Positions 10,308 to 20,809 of a stretch of DNA of 64,000 nt are shown piece after piece. Made by a program: the position numbers and the translations under genes. This stretch comes from Corbicula japonica (lineage: Eukaryota > Mollusca > Bivalvia > Venerida > Cyrenidae): assembly GCA_038501625.1 (NCBI GenBank), contig JAZAYU010000008.1:9052938-9116937 (forward strand). Direction: 5' to 3'. Position 1 is the first letter of the stretch. Each line of letters opens with the position of its first letter. The notes beneath the pieces are model-generated. The model had not been told where the DNA came from. It made no database searches and saw only the letters and a program-made list of their open reading frames with translations.

Positions 10308-11602
10308 TATTCAGGACACAATAGTATGTATTGTAGATATTGTTATTACATGTGTTACTATAAATAGTAACAAATAATGACCAAAATGCCCGGGTACTTT
10401 GCATGATAAAGGGCGGGCCGAAAACCTGATATCGCGGGCCGATGACCTGAAATCGCGGGCAGAAATCCCGTATCACGAATTTTAGCACGTGGTAACCATT
10501 GATACAGGATTGAACTTTTACATTTCAAGATGGCGACGATTGAATCGATCGAGTCCCATTCAATTCTTTTGGAGCTAGATGCAAGAAGTAGCATAATTAT
10601 TTAAAAACTTGCATGCTTACATGAGACATATTTCTAAGAGCGACAAAATGACAAGAGAAACATGGAGAAATTGTAAATACCTGGGGACAACCAAGAACAA
10701 AAAAGCACTGTATTTCCAGAATCATGTTCCTTCATATTTTCTTTAGGCTTAAGGCCTATTATTCTTTGAAACAATATGTGCTTCATTGTGTTTTTGTTGA
10801 ATTGAAGCTCCCAGCAGCGTTATGAGAATGAAACACTCACAAATAACAGCCTTTACATACCCATACCGCTGTAAAATACTTCCAGAACTCAAATTTTCTC
10901 AATCTCATATCCAGCACAATTTTATCAAATCGTTCGAAGACATTATCACTTAAAACCAAATAAAACTAAAAAATCAACTGACAGCAACTTCCTCTGTTAC
11001 AGTTTGAAAATGTAAACAATCTTTAATTACGTCACAAAACTCTAAATGACGTAGTAGCGAAAGCATTCATCGTGACGTAGTTAATTAACGAATAGACAAG
11101 TGCTCAGTTAATTTATGAATTAAAGAGCATGAAAATTGCAGACTTTGATATCAGCCCGGCACATGTAATAAAATGGTTATAAACCGGTGTTCAAGGGCCG
11201 GTGGGTGATATCGGCCCGGCAGAGCAACATAGGCCCTCGAGCTAAAGCTCTCTGGCCAATATTGCTCTTCCGGGCCGATATCACCTCCCGGCCCTTGAAC
11301 ACCGGTAATAACCTCTTAATATTGATATTTGTTTATAAGCGTACCTGTTGAGAATATTTCCTAGATAATCCCGCGCACAATTGAACAAAGGAATTTGCGA
11401 TTGTCAAGAGAAAAAGCACTTTTTGAACAACAATCATCCACAATATCACTAAATTTTTTTTTTTTTGCATAACTGTCAAATATCCAGATGCATTAGATTT
11501 TACAACTGCATATCCTTCTCCAATATTATTTATTGATGAATTTTATTTTTTCCGTCCACCGCCGAAACGCTAACTTTTTATCACCGCCATTACCGGAAGA
11601 CC
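10308..11602 (-). other. Probable LINE 5' UTR/promoter region
   Basis: No coding frame is seen. On the minus strand the block begins TGGTCTTCCGGTAATGGCGG next to the right target duplication. The AATGGCGG near the start resembles the YY1 site that sets transcription start in some LINE promoters. It contains repeated GATATCGCGGGCC-type stretches (10420-10465) and the hairpin at 11177-11310. Confidence 0.4.
11177..11310. repeat. Long hairpin, ~57-bp arms
   Basis: The left arm (11177-11234; ACCGGTGTTCAAGGGCCGG, GATATCGGCCCGG) pairs with the right arm (11254-11310) with few mismatches around an 18-bp GC-containing loop. It is GC-rich against AT-rich surroundings. It could be a small foldback element or an RNA structure of the LINE 5' UTR. 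Confidence 0.8.
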
Positions 11603-11613
11603 AACGAAGTAAA
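11603..11613. repeat. Right target-site duplication of the LINE insertion
   Basis: AACGAAGTAAA, identical to 940-950. The array unit continues immediately after it. Confidence 0.7.
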
Positions 11614-12723
11614 AGCATGGACAAGAAAATTCTATTTTTGGTAACAGTGACCTTAACCTTTGACTTACAGGCTTGGGTATTGTACGCAACACCGCACTGT
11701 CATGGTGAAAATTTGTGTCAAGTTATTTTGAAATCCCTCCATTCATAACGAAGTTACAGCCCAGACACAAAAAAATCTATTTTTAGTAACAATGACCTTG
11801 ACCTTGGACATACAGGCTTGGGTATTGTGCGGACACACCGCCTTGTCATGGTGAACATTTTGTGCCAAGTTATTTTGAAATCCCTCCATTCAAGTAACAG
11901 CCCAGACAACAGAATTCTATTTTTAGTAACAGTGACCTTGACCTTTGACCTACAGGCATGGGCATGGTACGTGACACACCGCCCTGTCATGGTGAACATT
12001 TGTGTCAAGTTATTTTGATATCCCTCCATTTATAACGAAGTTACAGCCCAGACAAGAAAATTCTGTTTTTAGTAACAGTGACCTTGACTTTGGACCTACA
12101 AGCTTGGGTATTGTGCGGACACAACGCCTTGTCATGGTTAACATTTGTGCCAAGTTATCTTGAAATCCCTCCATTCGTAACAAAGTAACAGCCTGGACAA
12201 GAACATTTTATTTTTAGTAATAGTGACCTTGACCTTGGACCTACAGGCTTGGGTATTGTACGCGACACACAGTCTTGATATGGTGAACAATTATACCAAG
12301 TTATTTTAAAATCCAATAATAAATAACTAAGTTACAGAGCGGACAAGATTTTGCAAGAAAATTCTTTTTTTTAAGTAACAGTGATCTTGACCTTGGTCCT
12401 ACAGGCATAGGTATTGTACGCGAAACACCGCCATGTCATGGTAAACATTTGTGCCAAGTAATACTGAAATCACTCCATTCATAACGAAATTTTAGCCCGG
12501 ACAAGAAAATTCTATTTTTAGTAACAGTGACCTTGACCTTTTACCTACAGGCTTGGGTATTGTACGCGACACACGGTCTTGATATGGTGAACATTTATAC
12601 AAAGTTATTTTAAAATCCAATACGAAATAACCAAGTTACAGAGCGGACATGATTTTCGAACATACACGCACGCACGCACACACACACGCACACTGACACA
12701 CACACGGACAGGGTGAACACTAT

Positions 12724-12754
12724 ATGCCCTTCCGCCATTACATGGCAGGGGCAT
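12724..12754. other. Terminal hairpin of tandem-repeat element
   Basis: ATGCCCTTCCGCCAT pairs with ATGGCAGGGGCAT across a 3-base loop. The same hairpin in another sequence family stands at 35267-35298. Confidence 0.7.
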
Positions 12755-12757
12755 TAA

Positions 12758-13388
12758 AAGTAAAACACATATGTGTTATAAGTGGACAACATTTAAAAGA
12801 AGTTAGATGTTGGGTGTAAGAGTTCATGCAGGTGATGGATTGTTTCTAAACATGGACAACATTTAAAAGAAGTTAGATGTTGGGTGTAAGAGTTCATGCA
12901 GGTGATGGATTGTTTCTAAACAAAGAAAGAATTGTGTGATAATATATTGTTGTCTTTTATTGGCAAAGGATATTGAACGTTGAAGGATGTGCGTGTGTAT
13001 GACATGTAGTTGTTGAAAGCGTTGTATACAAGGAGTGAGGTTTGAAATGAAATATACTGGAAATGGTATGGTTTATTTCAAATTATTAACTGCATTTACT
13101 GCAAACTTGTAAATGTTCAGTAAACAAATTCCAACATAAACCCAGGGCCATACCATTTCAGGTATGTTTCATTTCACACTTTTCCCTTCCTTGTATACAA
13201 CGCGTTCCACAACTAATACACACGCACATGCTTCAACGTTCAATACTCTTCGCCAATAAAAGACAGCAATATATTATCACTTATTTTTTTCTTTATTAAC
13301 AAAACAATCCATCACATGCATGAACTCTTACACCCAACATCAACCTTCCTTGAAATGTCGTCCATAACTCTTCTGTGTTATACTTTTC
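12758..13388. mobile_element. Foldback MITE with long inverted arms and an internal 70-bp duplication
   Basis: The left arm (about 12758-13075) and right arm (about 13155-13388) are inverted copies; both contain GTTGGGTGTAAGAGTTCATG, TGGCAAAGGATATTGAACG and TTGTATACAA-type segments, in opposite orientation. In the left arm a 70-bp block is repeated in tandem (12784-12853, 12854-12922). No coding sequence. Confidence 0.75.
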
Positions 13389-15530
13389 TTGTTACAACGG
13401 CGAAAAGACTGGTGGCTGATGTTTACCCGCATGAACAAATGTATGGTGCTCATTGTAAAATTAAAAAATCGTTAACCGAAATTTGGTAACTGAATGATAA
13501 GAATTTTAAATTCAAATAAGGAGAACTCCCTCATTAAGACCGCACTGATACAAAAAATATTTGTAATACATCTATGCACTGGACAGTAACGTGCTGATAT
13601 TGATTATGTACGGATTTTATACCAACAATAATTGTGACCCTGAACAATTTCTGCCATTAATATCAAGGTTTATATGTTGAAGTCACAGTTTCCTGCGACC
13701 TTTGACCTACTAACCTTCAAAGCAAGAGTGGTCTGATGACAAACCTCCGTACCAATTATGAGGACCGTAGGCCAAATTGCAGTCAAGGTATTGCTCAAAA
13801 CCAAATATATGGTTAATAGGTAAAATGGTTGTCATGTCATTGCAAATATTTTACTGCTCATGATAAGAATTTTTCATCCGGAAATAAAGACCACCTCATC
13901 ATGCTAGTCCGAAAGGTAGAAGTGGGGTTTCACTGTTTGTGAGGGTAGCCACTCCATATAAAACACACAATGTATCTGTATAATTTTATTTGGACTAAAT
14001 TGAATCATTTACATGGTATGGACATTCATGCAACATAATACATGTAAACATTAAAAGATGTGTGCGATTCTGGAGGTTTTATCATATCCACATAATTCTT
14101 TAATAAGCTTTTTCTGCAGAATTCCCTTTGAATATTTTTATTTCTATTTTCTAAAGAATCACAAATTCTCAACTCTTTAATTGTAAACCCTTAAAATACA
14201 TCCGAACATGAACTGGTTATTTAACAGAAAATACAAGAAATATTATATTGGTAGTTAATATTGAACACACACATGTCTGTTGTTACCATTTTGTACCAGA
14301 ATTTTGATCTAGTACATTAAAAAGCAGCTTAAACAGAAATAATGTTCAAACCACAAATTTATAAATCCCGGTGGAATACCAAGTGTTTTATTATATGAAC
14401 ACTAAAATCAATTTCAGTTCTTAAAACAGTTTTACAGATCAGCAAATAAACAAAGCTAAAAGACCAAACCAACAAATAAACAAAGAATGATACAGCTTTG
14501 GATGTGTTCAATTCCGAATGAGCTACAAATAAACTTATACTTCATAAGCACTCAGCAGACAAGAGAAATGTGTAGAATTCTATAACCCACTAACAGGAAA
14601 ATATTAAATATTAAAGCAGCTAATCGTCAGGAGCAATGGAATACAGAGAATAATGTTGAACTGCAGTCATTCGATGTTTAAAGACATCTTACTGTGCTGT
14701 TCTTAATTATTATTCTTTTGAGCTCAAAATGTTATTTTCTCTTATTCAAAATCAAATCGATTTTAGAAATGTTTAATGAACTAGTAATGAAACTGGAAAT
14801 TTGTCTTAAATAAGACTTAAACTTCATTTCCTTTGAGTCCTGTTGCTTTAAACCCTTTTGCTTTGCTATAAAAACTCAAAAGAGTCCCACATTATGTATT
14901 GAATTTATGAATAAAGGCAATAAATATACAGCAAACTGAAATTAGATCTATTCAATGGATGTAAATTCATTGCAAATGTGTCACTGCATCTATCAAAAAC
15001 AAAACAAAAATAAAATGCAAAATGGTGCTACTGAAACTAACCTATGTATTATGCTTTTTTTAAGAACAATTTTATTTATAATTGTGCTATTACCATTAAT
15101 CTTTTGATCAATCTTTAGAATGTGTCATCTACTCCATTCATTGTCACATGATTTTGTATGAATCATTGGTTGGACAACTATGAAGACCCTGACGAAGCAA
15201 ACTAAAATAGATCTTTAGTTAGACACGATGTCATCCCTGTGTTCTGTGTTGATGATAGTAAGACAAATAACCCTGACTCAGACAGGCACTTCTTGCTGGT
15301 TTCAAAAACATTAAATTGCCCTCAAACCTTAGAGTGTTTGGCAAAAAGAGTATGAACTAAAATAAAAATACTGATAAAAGTTTACATCTTTAATTTAGAT
15401 TTATTCTTAAACAGAACCACCTAGCTGGGTGGCCAGCTAGTCTGAAATGTTAACCAATGTTTTTCAATAACAGTTCTCACTACAAATATATATCAAATTA
15501 AATCAAAATGCAATATCCTATTAATTCCTA
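13389..15530. other. Non-coding region downstream of RAB10
   Basis: No gene is recognised. 13670-13840 (CGACCTTTGACCTACTAACC) is a fragment of a dispersed repeat. Part of this stretch could be a very long RAB10 3' UTR, but no polyadenylation site can be chosen from sequence alone. Confidence 0.3.
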
Positions 15531-15532
15531 TG

Positions 15533-15746
15533 ACCCTTCACTCCATGACTACAGCTTTTATTGCATGAGCAAACAGCATACGAATAAATCAAGACTTCTG
15601 TATGCTATCTGATTAGGATCTGTAGATTCAATAGATTATTTTAGACGAAGAATTGAAGTGTAGATCCAAATCAGATATTACAGATGTGCCAGCTGGGCTG
15701 GGTGTACACTGGTTGTTCATACAGTAAAGTTGTATCTAAGGACTAA
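15533..15746. mobile_element. MITE family 2 copy (GTAGATCCAGATC palindrome)
   Basis: Degenerate copy: CCCTTCACTCCATGAC start, GCATGAGCAAACAG, GTGTAGATCCAAATCAGAT and GTACACTGGTTGTTCAT landmarks of the family whose better copies are at 29474-29697 and 51900-52110. Confidence 0.55.
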
Positions 15747-16256
15747 AGAGCTAAGAAGAAAACAAGTCCTATATAATAAGTTACAATTAACAAAATATTT
15801 ATACTGAATTGTCAAACATGACTAAAGTTGAACTAAAACTACATATAAATATGGTTCACGATATAAAATAACTTATTTTATTACTTTGTTGTGGTATTAT
15901 AGTTGGGTATTATTAAATACTGCCACTAAGTTTTAACACAAAAAAGCTATTCTGACACTTCACAAATCAGTGCAAATGTGATTTCCATTTTGAAGTATGA
16001 TATTATATATAGTTATTGAAGTATGATACAGAAAGTTCATTTATATTTGTGGGAGAAGATCGAGTTAAAATCAACATGAAACATAATTTTGAAAGTAAAA
16101 TTGACTTCAGGAAATTCAAAACAACCAATACAGGAACCCATGAAAATGCCCAAATTTACAACTCACAAAAGTTATTGGGTTTAAAGTAATTATGGCAAAA
16201 TTCTTAATCAACATTATAACTGAAATATAGAACAGAACAGCTTTTTTTCAAAAATA

Positions 16257-16818
16257 CACTCACACTAAGTTCTAATTGGTCACCTTTTGTCCGTATTTTT
16301 TTATTAGAAAGACATTGAGTTCATTCTTTATTAATGATCATATGCCATCAACAGTCTTCAACTTAAGCTTTAATCTTGTAATAATTGACTTTGGAACAGT
16401 TTGGCAAGAGTTATCCTCAATTTTGCTAAAATTGCATTTCTTGCATAAAATGGTCAAGCAAACAGAAATCTGCTCTTAATTTCTTGTTTTGTTTTAATAG
16501 GACCCCTAATTAGTAGGAAAAACATAAAAAACTTATTAATCAACAGATCATTTAATTGAATAAATCCCCTTCAAAGTTACCAATTTTAAAATTACCTCCC
16601 TTTCAATTAAAGACTGTTCTGATTTTGACCATGCGGTATAAGTAAACGGTATTGCATTCATTTAAGAAAACAATCACTACAGATTAAAAAGACATTAGAG
16701 AATTGATTTCAAGACAAAACAGTTCTTTCCACAATCTCTCTTGACATAGGGAAGAAACGAAACTAGCATACATTGTAAACAAATACAATTGATGACCAAT
16801 TAGAACTTTTGTTGAGTG
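16257..16818. mobile_element. MITE family 3 copy, 562 bp, TA duplication
   Basis: Ends CACTCACACTAAGTTCTAAT and its inverted partner ATTAGAACTTTTGTTGAGTG; TA on both sides. A second copy in the opposite orientation is at 39730-40233. It has no transposase; termini and TA fit Tc1/mariner-type MITEs. Confidence 0.8.
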
Positions 16819-16891
16819 TATTATGAAAAATGTTATCATATTATCAGTGGATATTTTCTTGCTCCTACTTATCATAGGAAGTTTAAATTTA

Positions 16892-17009
16892 ATTCACCCT
16901 TTTCTCCATAGATACACCTCAATTGCGAGGGCAAACAGTTTAGATCCACATCTGGATCTAAACTGGTCGCACATGCGTAAAAATTGTATATATGGAGGAA
17001 AGGGTTAAG
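16892..17009. mobile_element. MITE family 2 copy (short palindrome)
   Basis: CACCCTTTTCTCCATAGATA at the left is mirrored by TATATGGAGGAAAGGGTT at the right. The centre reads TTTAGATCCACATCTGGATC. A shortened foldback. Confidence 0.75.
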
Positions 17010-17630
17010 CAATGATTGTGATGATTTGATGGCAAAACAATAAGGTAGCATCTTTTATTATTCAATATTTAAAGATGAGTTGTGTATAATTATGTATTAC
17101 AGACGATAACTCACATTCTTGGGAATGGTTCAAAAGGTATTTACATTAGATACTTAAAGCTGCAAACAAGCTTGACAAAGGCCTACACAATTTTAGACTG
17201 GTTGAGGTAAAAAGCAAACTCCCATCAGCACTTCTATTATTCATTCTATGCTTACCAGTTATATTTGGAAAGTAATTTTATTCAAAATGAGAAATGAGCA
17301 GTTCTAATAAGAGTTCAGCAATAGTAAATAAGGCATTCCGTTCACAATCAAAACTTAACGGTCTTGCTGATGTTGGGAAATCATGGAAAAAAAACTTTAA
17401 TCATGTAATCAGTATCTAGTGATTAATTTTTTATCATCTTTTCTGGCAATGCCTAAAAAAGTATTCCCAGTTTGAAACAGAGGGCAGAATCAGCAGGAAT
17501 AAGTTTGTTTTGGGGATAAAACAAACCTAAACATGCCAGAAACATTTATCTTGGCATTTAATAAAATTGTGCTCAACACATTCAACTTTGTGCATTTATA
17601 TGAATCAACAAAAAAAAAACTTTGATAAAC
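17010..17630. other. Non-coding, no feature recognised
   Basis: AT-rich, without coding frames, tRNA or repeats that I can identify. Confidence 0.3.
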
Positions 17631-17633
17631 GGG

Positions 17634-17775
17634 CCCAAGATCATAAAACTGAGAATAAAAACCAGTCTCAAATCTAATGTAACTAATTGGCCGAAATGGA
17701 GACTTGCCTCCATTTCAGCCAATTGGATGCTTGTGATTTGAGACCAGTCTCCAGTTTCAGTTGTATGATCTTGGG
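17634..17775. mobile_element. MITE family 1 copy (CCAAT palindrome)
   Basis: CCCAAGATCATAAAACTGAG at the left is mirrored by a TATGATCTTGGG end at the right; inner arms contain ATTGGCCGAAATGG and CCATTTCAGCCAAT. One of ten copies in the window. Confidence 0.85.
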
Positions 17776-18028
17776 TAAAGGTCTGTTTATAACACTACTT
17801 GAGTATTCTCGCATGAACTTCAAAAGAATTGTCCCCTCCCTAAGAAAAATGCTCCGCCTTTTTCTCTAAAAATATATATCAACATCAGTTCTATTGCAAC
17901 CATATCTTGTGTTCTCTTTCTTTCAAGTACAAAGTACCTGATCACAATTTCATTAACCGTTTACTAGAATTGATTGGCCTGACTACACAATGTTTTGGAG
18001 AATACGTGTATCAAAGGTTAATGTGTAC

Positions 18029-18189
18029 CTGAACCCTTTATTCCATATATACGCATTTTATAGCATATGCTTTTAAATGAAAAAGCAAACAGTGTAGATC
18101 TAGATCACACAACACAGATATGCTAGCTATTCTAGATCTACACTGTTTACCCATGCCGTAAATGCTTACATATGAAGAAAAGGGTCAAG
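18029..18189. mobile_element. MITE family 2 copy
   Basis: CCCTTTATTCCATATATACG start and TATGAAGAAAAGGGTC end; AACAGTGTAGATCTAGATC is mirrored by CTAGATCTACACTGTT inside. Confidence 0.8.
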
Positions 18190-18387
18190 ATTAATATTTT
18201 TATCACATTTTGTTACATTATAATTAAGTTTCTAGACATTGTAAATGACTAAATTTGATCATGAATAGAACTTTATTCAATGTGTATTATGACAATAATG
18301 GCTTGGTCAAAATACAAAAATAGGGCTCAAACAATCATGTTCAACCCAAAAGCCACATCCACAAGCTGATAGCACTCAAAAATACAT

Positions 18388-18616
18388 AATCCCTTTAATC
18401 CATAAATACACCATCACTTCGATCCAGATCAGCCAGCACATCCATGCGGTCTGAAAGGATCTGAACTGTTTGCTTTATTATTGATAGGTTATTTCTGACC
18501 AAATGGCGAAAAGTGCAGATCCTCATCAGATGGTAGAAATGTGCTGGCTGATCTGGATATACATTGTACACTGGTGGCACATGCAATAAAATGTGTAAAT
18601 ATGGAGTAAAGGGTTA
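18388..18616. mobile_element. MITE family 2 copy
   Basis: CCCTTTAATCCATAAATACA start and AATATGGAGTAAAGGGTTA end, with GATCCAGATCAGCCAGCAC near the left and GCTGGCTGATCTGGATATAC near the right. Confidence 0.8.
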
Positions 18617-20728
18617 TTTCAGCCCACAACTAATGGCAAGAAAAAGGAGATTTTATACAAAAATGTTTGCTTACAACGTAAGTTTCTATTATTTTTGAAA
18701 ACTAAAATGCTTAACTATTCTGTTGAAACAATGAGACTGCACGGAATTAAAATTAAGGTAAATTCTGTAATTAAAAGAGACTGCTAACTGCAATGTTAAG
18801 ACTCACCATGTGAGAGAAAAAAGTCAACATTTTAGAGAGAGGAGTCAAAAGCCAAATGACATTAGTTTTGGTTAAATACAGCTTTAATAAGCTTCCTTTC
18901 ACAGTGTAACAATACATAAATTCCATCAAGGTACAAGACAATTCAATTTCACAATCTTGATATAAACATAAACATACATTTGACAATCAATCTAACAATT
19001 GCAGATTCCAGCACAACAATTTACATTTCTCTGAAAACATTTTCAAACAGATGCCAACTCTGATGTCATAAAAAACAATTCTGATGCCATCAACATTGGC
19101 TTTGTATAATCAAACCCAACTGCAATGTCATCACTATCAGTTCTGATGATATCAATATCAATTCTGAAGTATCAAAATTGGCTATGATGACATCAAAATC
19201 AACTCTGATGACACTATTATCTTTGATAAATTTTACCTCATTTACAATACCATCAAGTTCTCCTGAATTCTCCAATTCTTGTGGTGATGGTCAGTTAATG
19301 TAACACAGGCTTCACAAAAGCATCTTGTTTGGTGACACAGGCTGAACATCAAGCATATTTTGTGAAGAGGACAACACTGATAATTGTGATGATTTCATTA
19401 TGAATCTGAGTAACTGATTAACAGTTGAATATAGTTTCTGCTTTTAGTTAAGTTACATAAATAAGACTAGAGCGGAACCCTAAGTTTTTCAAATGCTTCA
19501 CTGTAAAGTAGACAATTTTTAAAGTAATTTTATTAATACTTAATTTGCAATAAAAATTAGTAACAAATTCAAAATATTTGGGTGACCTACTTTTTATGTT
19601 ACTAACATATTATGGGCTGCTTTCAAGTAAAGTTCTTAGCCTTGTGACAGACAAATATTCTTGTACTTGCAAAAATAAAACCAAAATAAAAACTATCTAA
19701 TGTACAGTAATTAGCAGTGAATTTTAGAGATTACTGCCATGCTGAAGAAATATCTAAATACCCAAGATTTGTTTTACTTTACTTCATGTAAACTAGTGAA
19801 TAACAGTGAACAGGTACAGGACAAACAGTCACAAAGGGAACAAAAAGAAACATTCTGAAAACAGTCTTACAAGCAAACACAGCAACACCGGGAGGACCAA
19901 TGTCCAGAGTTGTTGCTACATGTATGAAAGATATTTCACAGTACAAGTTAAAAACTAGTTCATCTCCTACAAACAGTTTTGTTTAAAGTGTTCTATTTCA
20001 TGCTTATTTTTTGAAGTTTTGGTGTGGAGCAAAATTAATGCCGATGCCTGAAATACACAATAATACTAAATATTTAGGTAAGGAAGTAAGCTTTGAATTC
20101 CCAAATTTGAGCCAACACTTTAAAGCATTACGGAACAAGATAAACTTGTTAAATAAACATTCACCACAAATTGAGAAGCATGGATTTGTGTAATCTAATT
20201 TTGAATCATATTTATCTGTTAAAAGTTTCAACAAGCTGATGGGATTGTTGTAGCAAATTACTTAAAACAGCAGAAAAATGTGATGAAAGACTCATACTAA
20301 GCAAGGCTTCTAGAATAATTTATAAAAGCCAGCACATCTTCTCATATTTTTGTTTTTTCTTTTCATAATCTAAACAGTATTTCTTTATGCAGCATCAAAC
20401 AGTAGAAAGAAATGTAGGCAGTTCTTAACGTCAATACAGACCAAATCATCAAAATTCCAACTGCTCACTAATGAATTATCTTTTATGGCACAGAAACTCC
20501 AGTTTCTATGCAGTTACTGTGTTTGTGCAAATAAGAGAATATATTTCTCTAAAATTTCATCTTAATGACATCAAAAGCACAAGTGACATATTATAGCATA
20601 AAGATTCAAAATAAACCATGTAGAAGATGCACCTATTAATCACAGTGATTGTTTCAGTTATCTCCCTTGAGACCCCAATGTGACTGCTGTCTTGTCACTG
20701 AATGTTAAAACAAGTTTCTTTTATAAAG
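18617..20728. other. Region 3' of RAB10 stop, includes a degenerate minisatellite
   Basis: Between 19050 and 19265 an imperfect repeat built on ATTCTGATGACATCAA recurs at roughly 20-30-bp spacing. The rest shows no coding sequence. The RAB10 3' UTR must begin at 20728 and run leftward into this region. Confidence 0.4.
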
Positions 20729-20809
20729 TTAGCAGCATTTCTTAGAACCTGTATCTTGACTTCTGTTAACATCTATTCCACTACTTTGTTGTGCGTCTCT
20801 TCCAGGAGT
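20729..20809 (-). CDS. RAB10: RAB10 coding exon 6, hypervariable tail and stop
   Basis: 81 nt, acceptor AAATTTCAG. It encodes [20 protein letters not shown] then GSKKCC and TAA at 20729-20731. The tail differs from vertebrate RAB10, as expected for the hypervariable region, but keeps the start TP and the CC end. It was too short to stand out as an open frame. Confidence 0.93.
   Translation of the reverse strand, partial: TPGRDAQQSSGIDVNRSQDTGSKKCC

Larger units (their letters stand above)
951..11602 (-). mobile_element. Full-length APE-type LINE (CR1/Jockey-like), opened by nested insertions
   Basis: The 10.65-kb block sits between two 11-bp direct repeats inside a continuous tandem array. 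Read on the minus strand it has a 5' UTR (10308-11602), ORF1 (9339-10307), about 4.3 kb of later insertions, ORF2 (1368-4717) and a 3' UTR with an AATAAA (968-973) near its end. The order ORF1-ORF2-3' UTR and the phase of the flanking array fit one LINE copy. ORF1 has one nonsense codon and ORF2 one frameshift, so this copy is dead but fairly young. That ORF1 and ORF2 belong to the same copy is inference. Confidence 0.65.
11603..12759. repeat. Tandem array of ~145-bp units, right part, with terminal hairpin
   Basis: Seven units (GTGACCTTGACC-like motifs near 11644, 11790, 11930, 12076, 12222, 12378, 12527), same family and phase as 1-950. The array is followed by a CA/CG-rich simple repeat (12662-12712) and a 3' module ending in a hairpin (12724-12754) and GGGGCATTAAAA. 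The whole resembles bivalve non-autonomous elements that carry internal tandem repeats. Confidence 0.85.
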
